A DNA stretch of 64,000 nt from Bacteroidetes bacterium SW_9_63_38 (lineage in GTDB: Bacteria > Bacteroidota > Rhodothermia > Rhodothermales > Salinibacteraceae). Below, piece by piece: positions 30,265 to 40,062 of this stretch. The DNA lies in NCBI GenBank assembly GCA_003022435.1, contig PXUA01000005.1, forward strand, positions 124,001 to 188,000. The letters are read 5' to 3'. The position numbers and the translations under genes were made by a program. The number at the start of each line of letters is the position of its first letter. Position 1 is the first letter of the stretch. The notes under the pieces were generated by a model. It saw nothing but the letters and a program-made list of their open reading frames with translations. It searched no databases and had not been told where the DNA came from.

Positions 30265-30516
30265 TCACACCTGGTCCTCCAGCTCTTCCTTCAACCGGGT
30301 GAGCTGGTGCAAGGAGTCCGCCATCCGCTGAGCTGCCTCCTGAATGTCCTGCGCAGAGGAGAGAAACTGGTCGTCCAGATCTTTTTCCCGTCCAATTTCC
30401 AACAGAAACTGCGCATTCCCGGAAACGATAGAGAGCGGGTTGTTGAGATCGTGGTAGACGGACGACACGGTTTCTTGAACGTCCTTCAGCGATTCGGTCG
30501 ACTCAGAATTACTCAT
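30265..30516 (-). CDS. Stand-alone histidine-kinase dimerisation (HisKA) domain
   Basis: 83 residues from the ATG at 30516. The H-box VYHDLNNPLSIVSGNAQFLL (phospho-acceptor His22) is followed by a second amphipathic helix, so the whole protein is a DHp four-helix-bundle domain. There is no ATPase domain (no N, G1 or G2 box), no sensor and no membrane segment. It could be a phosphotransfer protein, a decoy for a kinase, or a degenerate remnant. The nearest response regulator is the NtrC-type gene about 2.4 kb away on the same strand. Confidence 0.7.
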   Translation of the reverse strand: MSNSESTESLKDVQETVSSVYHDLNNPLSIVSGNAQFLLEIGREKDLDDQFLSSAQDIQEAAQRMADSLHQLTRLKEELEDQV

Positions 30517-30689
30517 AGGAGCGTTGGCATCCTGCAAGAAAATACACGAATAAGCCCGGAAGTCCCCTTCTCATTTAGCTTCTGGGGACAAGCCTCGTGT
30601 GTCTGCTGCGCACAATTTCCGTTCCTCAAATCCCATCGTCCTCGTCGCCCCGACTTTCACACCGAAGACCCCACCCATCCCCCCGACGG

Positions 30690-31328
30690 CTACGCCTCTT
30701 CCGGCGGAAAGTCCTTAAAGTGCCCGTTGGACCGAATGCGCCGGTGGATGTCCTCCTTCTGCTCAACACGCGGGATCAACGACTCAAAGTGGTCGATCAA
30801 GTACCGGATCCGGTCGTTTTCGCCCTCGATCTCCAACAACTCCTGCTTTTGATCCCCGTCCAGGGCCGCATTCTGCGCCAACACGTACGAGAGCGCCTCT
30901 ACGTCCTGGTAGAGATCCGGACGCACAGTCCGTCCGGCAAGCTCAAGAAGCTTCATGTGCTGCGTAATGACCCGTTCTTTCAAGTCCAGATCCAGGTCCT
31001 GCCCCTGTTCGTCGATGAGCACAACGTCGGCGGTGTAGTAGCTCTTTTCGTCGTGCACTTCCAGGAGCCGGAATCGCTCCTCTCCGGTCACCCGAATATC
31101 CATGCGCCCGTCGTCGTACCGGGAAACAATCTCCTCGATGCGGGCCGTCGTTCCCACCTCGGCCAAGGCCTCGTCCGCCGACCGAATAACCCCAAAGGAA
31201 ACGTCGTGATCGAGACAGTAGCGGGTCAGCTCCTTGTACCGCTCTTCGAAGATATGAAGGGGGAGCTGCTCGCCTGGATACAGAACGAGGTTGAGTGGAA
31301 AAAGCGGGAGGGAATCAATTGAAGCCAT
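30690..31328 (-). CDS. LON substrate-binding domain protein
   Basis: 212 residues. The protein consists of the Lon N-terminal domain alone: LPLFPLNLVLYPGEQLPLHIFEERY at the start, then EERFRLLEV and a helical C-terminus with YLIDHFESLIPRVEQ. No ATPase or protease part is present. Such proteins are common, and their role (substrate recognition, or a cereblon-like scaffold) is not established. It is complete and in good frame. Confidence 0.92.
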   Translation of the reverse strand: MASIDSLPLFPLNLVLYPGEQLPLHIFEERYKELTRYCLDHDVSFGVIRSADEALAEVGTTARIEEIVSRYDDGRMDIRVTGEERFRLLEVHDEKSYYTADVVLIDEQGQDLDLDLKERVITQHMKLLELAGRTVRPDLYQDVEALSYVLAQNAALDGDQKQELLEIEGENDRIRYLIDHFESLIPRVEQKEDIHRRIRSNGHFKDFPPEEA

Positions 31329-31511
31329 CGTCCAGACCCAGTTCGTACAAAAAACCCATCGACCCTTCCTCGTTTACCCGACGTTTCGACCTCACGAACG
31401 ACACGACCAAGCAGAGCTCCCCGCACGTGATTCGCTCTCCCGGCAAGCCGACACGGGGTGGCCGACTTTTACACGCCGGGGGACATGCCCCAACTACTTC
31501 AGGCCGCCTCT

Positions 31512-32048
31512 CTACGTTCGCTGCGAACGGAGAACTGTCATACGGGGAGGCTCCGTCCGCTCCGCCGCCTCCGACGGGCGACGGGCTTCGGTAGCGGGTC
31601 GATCCTCGCGATCCGCCTGTGTAATGGGCCGCCCGCTTTGAAGAGCCCCCTCCGCGTACTTCGACAGAAAATGATCCATGTACAGCGAGGCGAGCCCGGC
31701 CTCTTCCTCCCGAGCACAGAGGTAGTACTGCTGCTTAAACGGATGCTCCCATTGACTGGGAAAGAACAGCTCCCGGCTCTGATCGGACGAGAGGCCAGCC
31801 GTGCGGGCCGCCTCCGCCCACAGCTCCCCACCGGTATGAAATCCGCCTTTTCGGAGAAGCATCCGCTCGGTGCAGGTCCGGCTTTGCAGGAGCACATGTC
31901 CGGCAATACAGCATCGAAACCCCTCGGGCACCGCCCCCTGTCGGAGCACCGCCTCGGCATTGCGGGCAAACGCCCATTGCGCCGGACAAAAGCGATGAGG
32001 GGCACGGGCGATTTCCTGCTGGACAGCCTGGAGAAGGTCAACGTTCAT
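31512..32048 (-). CDS. Conserved hypothetical protein
   Basis: 178 residues. The core has the pattern RCCIAGHVLL, then AARTAGLSSDQSRELFFPSQW and an EAGLASLYMDHFL helix. This resembles a widespread uncharacterised family with a C-x(4)-CIAG motif and an LF-x(2)-SQWP run, recalled from memory. The last 35 residues are charged and low in complexity. Six cysteines are unusual for this window. Function is unknown. The start is the ATG at 32048. Confidence 0.65.
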   Translation of the reverse strand: MNVDLLQAVQQEIARAPHRFCPAQWAFARNAEAVLRQGAVPEGFRCCIAGHVLLQSRTCTERMLLRKGGFHTGGELWAEAARTAGLSSDQSRELFFPSQWEHPFKQQYYLCAREEEAGLASLYMDHFLSKYAEGALQSGRPITQADREDRPATEARRPSEAAERTEPPRMTVLRSQRT

Positions 32049-32148
32049 GAAACGGAGACGGCTGGAATGGAGGAATGTAATCCACTTTATAACGGGTACG
32101 GGAATCCTATGACGTGGCTCTCAGAGAGTTCGCCACCCGTCGAGATCG

Positions 32149-32904
32149 TTAGATCTCAGCGTCGCGGTCTTCCTCGGCCGGTTCCTCCGTCACCGAGAGG
32201 TCTTCAATGGGGCCTGCCTCCTTGAGCCGCCCGTGCTCCAGCTGATGAACCTGTCCCGCAACAGCGGCCAGCGCGGGGTTGTGGGTTGCAAGTACAAACG
32301 TATGGGCCATTTCTCGACTCAGCCGCTCAATTTCCTCGTGCAACGGCTCGGCCGTGCGGGCATCCAGATTGCCCGTCGGCTCGTCCATCAGCACAAGGGC
32401 CGGCTCATTCATGAGGGCCCGAGCGACCGCCACCCGCTGCTTCTCACCGCCGGACAGGGCATGGGGCCGGTGCTCGGCCCGATCGGCCAGCCCCAGCATA
32501 TCCAAAAGCTCCAGGGCCCGCGGGCGGACATCGTCCAGGGAGCGATGCTGGATGAGCGCTGGCATCGCAACGTTTTCCAGCGCCGTAAACTCCGGAAGGA
32601 GATGGTGAAACTGAAAGACAAACCCGACACTCCGATTCCGAAACGTCGCGAGTTCCTCGTCGCTCTTCGTAAACAAATCCTCGCCCTCAAACCGCACCGT
32701 CCCGCTCGTGGGGCGGTCAAGCGCGCCCAGCAGATGCAGCAGCGTGGACTTTCCGGTGCCGCTCTCTCCCACCACCGCTACAATCTCACCGGGCTCCACG
32801 GTCATACGCAACCCGTCGAGGACGGTGAGCGGCTCCTCACCCCCGGTGTCGTACTCTTTTACCAAGGCCTCTACGTCGAGAAAGGGCGCATCCACAATCG
32901 GCAC
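32149..32904 (-). CDS. lolD: ABC transporter ATP-binding protein, LolD-like
   Basis: 251 residues. Walker [21 protein letters not shown], then the LolD/MacB-type [21 protein letters not shown], signature [15 protein letters not shown] and Walker [13 protein letters not shown]. LolD powers release of lipoproteins from the inner membrane together with LolC/E. No permease gene is adjacent, as is often the case in Bacteroidota. The start codon is GTG at 32904. The C-terminus has an extra acidic tail of about 20 residues. Confidence 0.88.
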   Translation of the reverse strand: MPIVDAPFLDVEALVKEYDTGGEEPLTVLDGLRMTVEPGEIVAVVGESGTGKSTLLHLLGALDRPTSGTVRFEGEDLFTKSDEELATFRNRSVGFVFQFHHLLPEFTALENVAMPALIQHRSLDDVRPRALELLDMLGLADRAEHRPHALSGGEKQRVAVARALMNEPALVLMDEPTGNLDARTAEPLHEEIERLSREMAHTFVLATHNPALAAVAGQVHQLEHGRLKEAGPIEDLSVTEEPAEEDRDAEI

Positions 32905-32948
32905 AGGCGGAAGTGCGAGGAAGTAACAACGAGCAAACCGAGCGAGGG

Positions 32949-34328
32949 CTATTCGTCTCGCTCAATGCCGTACTTGTTCAGCTTGTTGTAGAGGTGGGAG
33001 CGCTGGATTCCAATCGTCTCGGCGGTCTGACTCACGTTCCAGTCATGCTCGTCGAGCTTGCGTTCAATAAACTGCTTCTCGAACTGGTCGCGGGCCTCTG
33101 TAAAGTCGTCGTATGCATCGATGAGGGCTTGCTCCGGGGGCAGCGAGGCGGGCCCCGGCTGCACGAACTGCTCCACGTCGGCGGTCTGGATCTCGTCCCC
33201 GTCCGCCAAGATCAAAAGGCGCTCCACCACATTGTACAGTTCGCGCACGTTCCCGCGCCAATCGTACCCCTGCAGGCGAGCGAGCGCCTCGTCGGCGAAC
33301 TGCTTCGGCGGAAGTCCATTGCGGCGCGCGAGTCGCTCGGCGCCGTGTTCGGTAAGCAAGGGAATGTCGTTCCGACGGCGGCGCAAGGGCGGCACCTCAA
33401 TCAGGATGACCCCGATTCGGTGATACAAATCTTCTCGGAAATTGCCCTCCTCGATCTCCACCATCAAATCCTTATTGGTGGCGGCAATGACCCGCACGTC
33501 TACTGAGATGCTCCGCTCTCCGCCTACCCGCTCGATCTCATCCTCCTGTAGCACCCGGAGGACCTTTGCCTGCGCCGAGAGACTCATGTCTCCGATTTCG
33601 TCGAGAAAGAGGGTTCCCTCGTGGGCCTGCTCAAACTTGCCAATCCGCTGTTGCGTGGCCCCGGTAAACGCTCCCTTTTCGTGCCCAAACAGTTCACTCT
33701 CAATCAGCTCACTCGGGATCGCGGCACAGTTCACTTCCACCATCGGGGCGTCGGCCCGTTCGGACCGGTGGTGAATCCACTTTGCCACGAGCTCCTTACC
33801 AGTGCCGTTTTCGCCGGAGATGAGCACTCGCGCCTCCGTAGGCCCCACCTGCTCGATCGTATCCTTGATGTCCTGAATCTCTTCACTCTCCCCGATAATC
33901 GGCGGCAAATCCCCCGTCCGCTGCTCGCTGATCGTCTGACGCATCCGGCGGTTCTGGTCCTCCAGCTCGCCATGATCCATGGCGTTGCGGACCGTCACGA
34001 GAAGCCGATTCAGATCGGGCGGCTTCTCGATGAAGTCGTACGCCCCGAGCTTCGTCGCCTCAACTGCCGTCTCGATGGTGCCGTGCCCGCTGATCATAAC
34101 AACCGGCACGTCGGCCGTATCGGCGGCAATCTCCTCAAGCACCTCCATGCCGTCCCGCTCTGGCATCTTCACGTCCAGAAGCACCAGGTCGTACTGGTGC
34201 GTCTCGATCATGTCGAGGGCACCCTGTCCGTCAACAGCCTCTTCAACCTCAAAATCCTCGTATTCCAAAATTTCCCGCAGGGTGCGTCGGATGCTGGCTT
34301 CGTCGTCGACCACCAGGATGGTTGGCAT
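32949..34328 (-). CDS. Sigma-54-dependent response regulator, NtrC family
   Basis: 459 residues with three domains. The receiver has DDE at residues 8-10 and phospho-acceptor Asp52 in [10 protein letters not shown]. The AAA+ domain has GENGTGKE (Walker A), [15 protein letters not shown] (sigma-54 contact loop) and [11 protein letters not shown] (Walker B). The C-terminal Fis-type helix-turn-helix is [21 protein letters not shown]. It activates sigma-54 promoters when phosphorylated. No sensor kinase is adjacent, so its partner lies elsewhere. It precedes lolD on the same strand with a gap of 44 bases. Confidence 0.95.
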   Translation of the reverse strand: MPTILVVDDEASIRRTLREILEYEDFEVEEAVDGQGALDMIETHQYDLVLLDVKMPERDGMEVLEEIAADTADVPVVMISGHGTIETAVEATKLGAYDFIEKPPDLNRLLVTVRNAMDHGELEDQNRRMRQTISEQRTGDLPPIIGESEEIQDIKDTIEQVGPTEARVLISGENGTGKELVAKWIHHRSERADAPMVEVNCAAIPSELIESELFGHEKGAFTGATQQRIGKFEQAHEGTLFLDEIGDMSLSAQAKVLRVLQEDEIERVGGERSISVDVRVIAATNKDLMVEIEEGNFREDLYHRIGVILIEVPPLRRRRNDIPLLTEHGAERLARRNGLPPKQFADEALARLQGYDWRGNVRELYNVVERLLILADGDEIQTADVEQFVQPGPASLPPEQALIDAYDDFTEARDQFEKQFIERKLDEHDWNVSQTAETIGIQRSHLYNKLNKYGIERDE

Positions 34329-34405
34329 AACCGCAACGCATGGACCAATTCAACAGACGCCAACCGACAGAACGGTCGTTCTTACCATCTGCTCGTTCTT
34401 GCCAT

Positions 34406-35116
34406 CTACGATGATTTCGCAAGACGCGCCCGGACGCGGGCCAAGTATCGCTTTACCTTCTCTGCCTCGTCGGCCTCCGGATACTTCTCTTTGATCTCCT
34501 TGTAGGCCTGCTTCGCGGCGCTGTAGTTGCCAGCGTCTTCGTAGGCCTGCCCGGCTTCGAGAAAGTACCGAGGGGCCGTCAGCTTGTTTTTGTACTGCGA
34601 TGCCGCTTTCTCGTAAGTCGAAGCGGCCTTTTCGTACTCGTCCCGGCTTTCATAGATGGAGGCCTCGGCGGCGTACGCGCTGGCCCCGATGAAGTCGTTG
34701 GACTTTTCAAACCGCCGATAGTACGTCAGTGCCCGATCATACTCTCCCTGTTCGTACAGCGCATTCGCGGCGTAGAAGGCAGCGAGGTTGCCAGCCTGCG
34801 TGCCGCCATACTCCTCGGAAATCGTAAGGAGTCCAGCGCGCTGCCCGGATCCGTTGAGGGCCTGCCCGTAGTTGCCCTGCTCGTAGGCCGGGAGAATCTG
34901 CCCAAGCTTCTCGTTGGCCTGCCTGGACTGCTGCTGATGGTAGTACATGTATCCCGGCACGGCCAGCACGAGCGCCAGGAGCCCGATGCCGATGCCGTAT
35001 ACAACTTGACGGTTGTCCTCATAGAACATGAGAAGCCGCCCGTACAGCTCCACGAGCATGTTTTGGCGCAACTCCTGACGGCGCGACGTTTTCTCAGGCG
35101 TTTTCAGGGCAGACAT
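34406..35116 (-). CDS. TPR-containing single-span membrane protein (YfgM-like)
   Basis: 236 residues. An N-terminal cytoplasmic segment is followed by one membrane helix (about residues 41-60, VVYGIGIGLLALVLAVPGYM). The periplasmic part has several TPR-like helix pairs (AAFYAANALYEQGEYDRALTYY, ASIYESRDEYEKAASTYEKA, GQAYEDAGNYSAAKQAYKEI). This is the architecture of YfgM, a partner of the Sec translocon and PpiD. The start is ATG at 35116; an upstream in-frame start exists at 35134. The NtrC-type gene follows 77 bases downstream. Confidence 0.85.
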   Translation of the reverse strand: MSALKTPEKTSRRQELRQNMLVELYGRLLMFYEDNRQVVYGIGIGLLALVLAVPGYMYYHQQQSRQANEKLGQILPAYEQGNYGQALNGSGQRAGLLTISEEYGGTQAGNLAAFYAANALYEQGEYDRALTYYRRFEKSNDFIGASAYAAEASIYESRDEYEKAASTYEKAASQYKNKLTAPRYFLEAGQAYEDAGNYSAAKQAYKEIKEKYPEADEAEKVKRYLARVRARLAKSS

Positions 35117-35556
35117 AATCGGGCTCGTCGACACGGTCGGTTCTTAAAGGGGATACGCAATAAGGAAGCGTCCAGCCCCGCAGGCAGGGGAGCACATGCT
35201 CCCGACGGTCTTCTGCATCGGGCCCTTCAAGGACCCGAGCAGGAACACTGAGACGGCTGCGCCGGGGACGTATAACCAGTTCCGCTTTAACGCAGCGTCG
35301 GTCATTCGTTTCCCCCGAACCCGAGGTGCACCTGTGGGGGCGTGGTTTTGCACCTGATCTTTATCAAGTTGACTTGGTGATATTTTATAAGTTTGGGCTT
35401 GAGACATCCACACGATGCCCCTTTCTTTACTCGTGGCTGTCGGCGTGGACGTGCAACGTCCTGGGCGGCTGTCGCGCTTGCGACAGTGCCCCGGCCTGTC
35501 TCTTCCGCGTACGGACCCCACATGACGACTTTCGAATTTAGACCGGACTTCTGCTT
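35117..35556. other. 440-base intergenic region upstream of gap
   Basis: No convincing gene. It separates the divergent TPR gene and gap, so promoters for both must lie here. A/T-rich DNA around 35360-35400 contains TAAGTTTG (35388-35395), which resembles the Bacteroidota -7 element, but the distance to an upstream TTG is shorter than the usual 19-21 bases. Confidence 0.4.
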
Positions 35557-36567
35557 ATGTCTATCAAACTCGGCATTAACGGATTCGGCCGCATCGGCCG
35601 TCTCTGTTTTCGTTCGATCCTCGAGCGCGACGACCACGACTTCGATATCGTCGGTGTCAATGACCTCACCGACGCCGAGACCCTGGAAACGCTTCTGAAG
35701 TACGACACAGTTCACGGCCAATTTCCCGGCGACGTCTCCCTGGACGGCGATGCGCTCATGGTAGACGACGAGCGGTTCCCGGTCTTCAGTGAAAAGGACC
35801 CCGCGAACCTCCCCTGGGGGGACCTCGGCACGGACGCCGTCATCGAATCGACCGGCATTTTCCGGACGCGCGAGAAGGCCTCTACGCACCTGGAGGCCGG
35901 CGCCGACAAGGTCGTCATCAGCGCCCCGGCGAAGAGTGAAGTGGACGCCATGGTCGTCCTCGGTGCCAACGACGACATCCTGACCGGCGACGAAGAGGTG
36001 GTGTCCAACGCCAGCTGCACCACCAACTGCCTCGCCCCGCTCGTGAAGGTGCTCGACGACGAGTTCGGCGTGGAGCGCGGCCTCATGACGACAGTGCACG
36101 CCTACACCTCGTCCCAGAACATCGTAGACGGCCCGCACGGCGACCTCCGCCGTGCTCGCACGGCTGCGGAGTCGATCATTCCCACGACCACAGGTGGCGC
36201 CAAGGCTGTTGGAAAGGTGCTTCCTCACCTCGACGGCGACCTCGACGGCATGGCGATGCGCGTGCCGACGCCGGACGGATCGGTGACCGACCTCACGGCC
36301 ACGCTGGAAGAAGAGGTCGATGTCGATACGGTCAATGAGGCATTCCGAGAGGCAGCCGACGGGAAGCTCGACGGCATCCTGGAGTACAGCGACGAGCCGA
36401 TTGTCTCCCGCGACATCATTCATAATTCCCACTCCTGCATCTACGACGCGCCCTGGTCGAAGACCATCGGCCCGATGGTGAAGGTTGTCGGCTGGTACGA
36501 CAACGAGTGGGGCTACGCCAACCGCACGGTCGACCTTGTCAAGAAGTTGGACGAACTGTCCGGATAA
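35557..36567 (+). CDS. gap: Glyceraldehyde-3-phosphate dehydrogenase, type I
   Basis: 336 residues. It converts glyceraldehyde-3-phosphate to 1,3-bisphosphoglycerate with NAD(P). The Rossmann start is IKLGINGFGRIGRLCFRSI. The catalytic Cys154 sits in SNASCTTNCLAP. The usual TTVHAYTSSQNIVDGPH segment and the C-terminal WYDNEWGYANR are present. It is followed by pgk 109 bases downstream, the classical glycolytic pair. A hairpin lies in the gap between the two genes. Confidence 0.97.
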   Translation: MSIKLGINGFGRIGRLCFRSILERDDHDFDIVGVNDLTDAETLETLLKYDTVHGQFPGDVSLDGDALMVDDERFPVFSEKDPANLPWGDLGTDAVIESTGIFRTREKASTHLEAGADKVVISAPAKSEVDAMVVLGANDDILTGDEEVVSNASCTTNCLAPLVKVLDDEFGVERGLMTTVHAYTSSQNIVDGPHGDLRRARTAAESIIPTTTGGAKAVGKVLPHLDGDLDGMAMRVPTPDGSVTDLTATLEEEVDVDTVNEAFREAADGKLDGILEYSDEPIVSRDIIHNSHSCIYDAPWSKTIGPMVKVVGWYDNEWGYANRTVDLVKKLDELSG

Positions 36568-36602
36568 CCGGTCCTCCGTGCTGTGATTTCGTGCCGCGCT
36601 GG

Positions 36603-36630
36603 TCCCGTCCCGACTATTGTCGGGGCGGGA
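36603..36630 (+). terminator. Hairpin between gap and pgk
   Basis: Arms TCCCGTCCCGA and TCGGGGCGGGA pair (one G-U pair) around a 6-base loop. No T-run follows, so it is more likely a transcript-stabilising or attenuating hairpin inside a gap-pgk transcript than a full terminator. Confidence 0.5.
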
Positions 36631-36676
36631 ACGGGGCGGCATCTTTTCGTTTCTGTCGACTAGCGTCTTCTGCCCC

Positions 36677-37873
36677 ATGCCGAAGCTTACTCTCGACGAC
36701 ATCGACGTCCGTGGAAAACGCGTGCTCATCCGGGTGGACTTCAATGTGCCGCTCGATACGTCCGAGGACGGAAGTCCCTCAGTGGGCGACGACACCCGCA
36801 TCCGGGCCGCCCTCCCCACCATCCGTCACGTCTTGGACAACGACGGAAAGGCCATCCTCATTAGCCACCTCGGACGCCCGGGGGGTCAGCCGAATCCGGA
36901 CCTCAGCCTCGCCGCGGTGGCCGATCATCTCGGCTCGTTACTCGACGAGCGGGTTCGTTTCTCCAGCAACACGGTCGGCGAGACGGTCGAGGAGGTCATC
37001 GCCGGGATGAATGACGGCAGTGTGATTCTTCTGGAGAACACCCGCTTTGATCCCGGCGAAAAGTCGAACGACGACGAGTTTGCCGAGGCGCTCGCGGCAC
37101 TCGCCGACCTTTACGTCAACGACGCCTTCGGCGCGGCACACCGGGCACACGCCTCGACCAACGGCGTCGCGAAATTCGTGGACACCGCGGCCATGGGCCG
37201 TCTCATGGAGTCGGAAATTGAGGCGCTCACGAAGGTCCGCGACCGTCCGGACCACCCGATGGTCGCCATCCTCGGTGGTGCGAAGGTTTCCGACAAGCTC
37301 GGCACCATCCGCGCCCTGAGCGAAACGGCCGATCATCTGCTCATCGGGGGCGCCATGAGCTACACCTTTCTGAAGGCGTTGGGGCACGAGGTCGGCACCT
37401 CCCTCATCGAGGAGGACCGTCTGGACACCGCCGAGTCGCTCTATGAAGAGAGTAACGGGAAGCTGGTGCTTCCGGAAGATCACGTCGTCGCCGAAGAGAT
37501 GGATGCGGAGGCCGACGCCTCCGTCGTGGAGGGCGATATTCCCGAAACCCTCATGGGTATGGACATTGGCCCAGCGACCGTTGAGACCTGCCGCGACGCC
37601 CTGGAGGGCGCCGCCACCATTGTCTGGAACGGCCCGATGGGCGTCTTTGAGATCGATCAGTTCGCAGAGGGCACCACGGCCATTGCCGAAGCGGTCGCCG
37701 ATGCCACGGACGAAGGAGCCTTCTCGGTGGTGGGTGGCGGCGATTCGGTCTCAGCGCTTGGCAGAGCTGGGTTTACAGACCGTATCAGTCACGTGTCGAC
37801 CGGCGGCGGCGCGATGCTCACCTTCCTCGAGGGAGAGATGCTCCCAGGCATCGACGCACTTTCGGACGCATAG
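36677..37873 (+). CDS. pgk: Phosphoglycerate kinase
   Basis: 398 residues. It makes ATP from 1,3-bisphosphoglycerate. The N-domain signature RVLIRVDFNVPLD, then HLGRPGG and ENTRFDPGEKSND; the C-domain has GGAKVSDKLGTI, the nucleotide loop NGPMGVFEI and GGGDSVSALG near the end. Start is the ATG at 36677. It lies directly downstream of gap. The protein looks intact. Confidence 0.97.
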   Translation: MPKLTLDDIDVRGKRVLIRVDFNVPLDTSEDGSPSVGDDTRIRAALPTIRHVLDNDGKAILISHLGRPGGQPNPDLSLAAVADHLGSLLDERVRFSSNTVGETVEEVIAGMNDGSVILLENTRFDPGEKSNDDEFAEALAALADLYVNDAFGAAHRAHASTNGVAKFVDTAAMGRLMESEIEALTKVRDRPDHPMVAILGGAKVSDKLGTIRALSETADHLLIGGAMSYTFLKALGHEVGTSLIEEDRLDTAESLYEESNGKLVLPEDHVVAEEMDAEADASVVEGDIPETLMGMDIGPATVETCRDALEGAATIVWNGPMGVFEIDQFAEGTTAIAEAVADATDEGAFSVVGGGDSVSALGRAGFTDRISHVSTGGGAMLTFLEGEMLPGIDALSDA

Positions 37874-37883
37874 CTCTTTTCTG

Positions 37884-38812
37884 ATGACGGATCCTGCGTT
37901 GCTCGGTGGGGGGACGCCTGTCTTCCTCCAGCCTTACTTTGCCCTCGGCTACTGGGGGCCTGTGTGGGTGGCCGGGCTGCGTGTCCTGGTGATTCTCATT
38001 GTCGGTCTCGTGGCCCTTCGGCTCATCAAGAAAACCACGAATTGATGGATCGAGGGCGTACAGGAACTGGCCGCCAGCGATCCGCGCCGCCAGCGGGCCG
38101 CCACGCTCGTCAACCTCCTTCAGTCCATTGCGGAGTACATGGTGTGGCCTATCGTGGCGATCATGATCTTCAGCGAGCTGGGCCTGGACATCGGGGCCCT
38201 CCTCGCCACCGCCGGCGTGGCCAGTCTCGCTATCGGCTTCGGCGCGCAGACGCTGGTGAGGGACGTGATCGGCGGCATCTTTCTCCTCTTCGACGACATT
38301 ATTCACGTCGGCGACCTCGTGAACGTTGGAAGCACCGTCGCGGGACCGTCGAGGACGGGGGTCGCCTCGTGAAGGTACGCAAATTCGACGGCGAGATGGT
38401 GATGATTCCGACGGGCGAGATCCGCACCTTCGGCAACAAAAGCATGAACTGGGCGCGGGTCGTGGTGCCGGTCGGCCTGAGCTACAGCCAGGACGTGGAC
38501 GCCATTCTGCCTATCATCGAAGAAGTCGCCGAGAAATGGACCGCCGAGCACGAAGACATTTTGCTGGAGGGCAATCCTACGGTCCAGGGCCTGATGGATT
38601 TCGGCGACTCGTCGGTGAGCACGCGGGTGGTGGTGCAGGTGACGCCCGGCGAGCAATTTGCGGCAGAGCGGGAGCTTCGAATGCGGCTAAAGCGCGCCTT
38701 CAACGATAGAAACGTGGAAATCCCGTTTCCACAACGCACCGTGCACGTGCTCGACCGAGGACTCCGCTCCTCCCCGTACGCCCGCTTCCTCCGATGCTGC
38801 AACTGCGGATGA
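37884..38812 (+). pseudogene. mscS: Broken mechanosensitive channel (MscS family)
   Basis: The frame from the ATG at 37884 encodes a first membrane helix (WVAGLRVLVILIVGLVALRL), then hits an in-frame TGA at 38043. Reading through it gives WIEGVQELAASDPRRQRAAT and the pore-lining MscS helix (IGALLATAGVASLAIGFGAQ, TLVRDVIGGIFLLFDD). At about 38350 one base is missing, and the beta domain continues in another frame (TVEDGGRLVKVRKFDGEMV, FGNKSMNWARVVV) to 38812. Intact MscS releases solutes on hypo-osmotic shock. Both lesions would need repair, so the gene is probably dead unless they are sequencing errors. It begins 10 bases after pgk. Confidence 0.85.
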
Positions 38813-38985
38813 GTAAGTTCGTTCTCTGCGAACCTGTGTTGCGGGGGGCGGGCTATGGGCGAAGGGGTTCGTTCTCTCTCGTCTTGCCGTCCCCCTCCGT
38901 CTCGCTGGAGCGATACAGATCAGTTCGGCGGATACGAGGGAGAACACACTCCCCACAGCCTGCCTCCCCCGTAACTTGAATTCTT

Positions 38986-39945
38986 ATGACCTCGCCCGCA
39001 ATCTCAGTCTCGCATCTGTCAAAAACCTACCGGTCCGGCCTGTTCGGCAGGCACACGGTCCGGGCCCTCGACGATGTCTCCCTCAACGTGCCAGAAGGCG
39101 CCATCTTCGGCCTCCTCGGCCCGAACGGGGCCGGCAAGACCACCCTCGTGAAGTGCCTGCTCGGCCTGGTCCATCCGACCGCCGGCGACGCGCAACTGTT
39201 CGGTACTTCTGCCCACCGGCCCGTCGCCCGTCGCCGCGTGGGCTATCTGCCCGAGAATCATCGGTTCCCTGAGTTCTTGACCGCGAAGCAGACGCTTCAG
39301 GTCTACGGCCGTCTCGCAGACGTGCCGCACGAGCCGCGGTCCACGCGCATCTCCAATCTGCTGGCCCATGTCGGCCTTGCCGACCGTCGGAACGCAAAGG
39401 TGCGCACGTTCTCGAAGGGTATGCTCCAACGCCTTGGCCTCGCCCAGGCCTTGCTGAACGAGCCGGACTTGCTGTTTCTCGACGAGCCGACCTCCGGGGT
39501 CGATCCGATGGGTCGACGCGGAATCCGTGACCTCGTTCTAGACCTTCGCGACAACGGGGCCACAATTTTTCTCAACTCTCACCTGCTGTCGGAAGTGGAG
39601 AAGGTGTGTACCCAGGTCGCCATTCTCCGTGGCGGCGAGATTGTCCGAGAAGGTACGGTCGAGGAGCTCACCACCGTGGAGCGTGTCTACGATCTCGTCG
39701 CGACGCGTCTCCCGGAAGACCTTCTGGAATCGATCGATCTGTCTTCCTCTCCGAAAGAGCCTCCCTCTGACCCCGACCTTTACCAGTACCGTCTTCAGGC
39801 CGATAACCGCGGGACCTTGAACGCTCTTCTGGATACGCTTCGGGCCCACGACGTTCAGGTCGAATCGATCACCCCGCTTCGGCGCTCACTGGAGGATTAT
39901 TTCATCGACGTGCTCGATGCTGCTGAGGACTCGGTGCCGGACTGA
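38986..39945 (+). CDS. ABC-2 exporter ATP-binding protein
   Basis: 319 residues. Walker A GPNGAGKTTLVKCLLGLVHP near residue 44, signature FSKGMLQRLGLAQALL, Walker B LLFLDEPTSGVDP and the His loop FLNSHLLSEVEKVC. The C-terminal third (about 90 residues) is the variable domain of this exporter class. Its partner permease gene starts 117 bases downstream (first in-frame ATG of that frame after 12). The substrate is unknown. Confidence 0.93.
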   Translation: MTSPAISVSHLSKTYRSGLFGRHTVRALDDVSLNVPEGAIFGLLGPNGAGKTTLVKCLLGLVHPTAGDAQLFGTSAHRPVARRRVGYLPENHRFPEFLTAKQTLQVYGRLADVPHEPRSTRISNLLAHVGLADRRNAKVRTFSKGMLQRLGLAQALLNEPDLLFLDEPTSGVDPMGRRGIRDLVLDLRDNGATIFLNSHLLSEVEKVCTQVAILRGGEIVREGTVEELTTVERVYDLVATRLPEDLLESIDLSSSPKEPPSDPDLYQYRLQADNRGTLNALLDTLRAHDVQVESITPLRRSLEDYFIDVLDAAEDSVPD

Positions 39946-40062
39946 CCTCAAGGACCGATGGCCTCACTCTGCGACTCCGACATTTCCCCTGCCGCCCGAA
40001 CGGGGTCCCCAACCGGTTTCCCCGACCGCTTCGTCCACTTCACTCGGCTGAACGCTGTCCCC

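Noticed and set aside
35369-35395. Bacteroidota-type promoter (TTG..TAAGTTTG) before gap
   Set aside because: The -7-like box is good, but the spacing to the upstream TTG is about 16 bases rather than 19-21, so I left it as a note.
35302-36822. 506-residue minus-strand frame
   Set aside because: Covers gap in antisense; gap is complete and certain.
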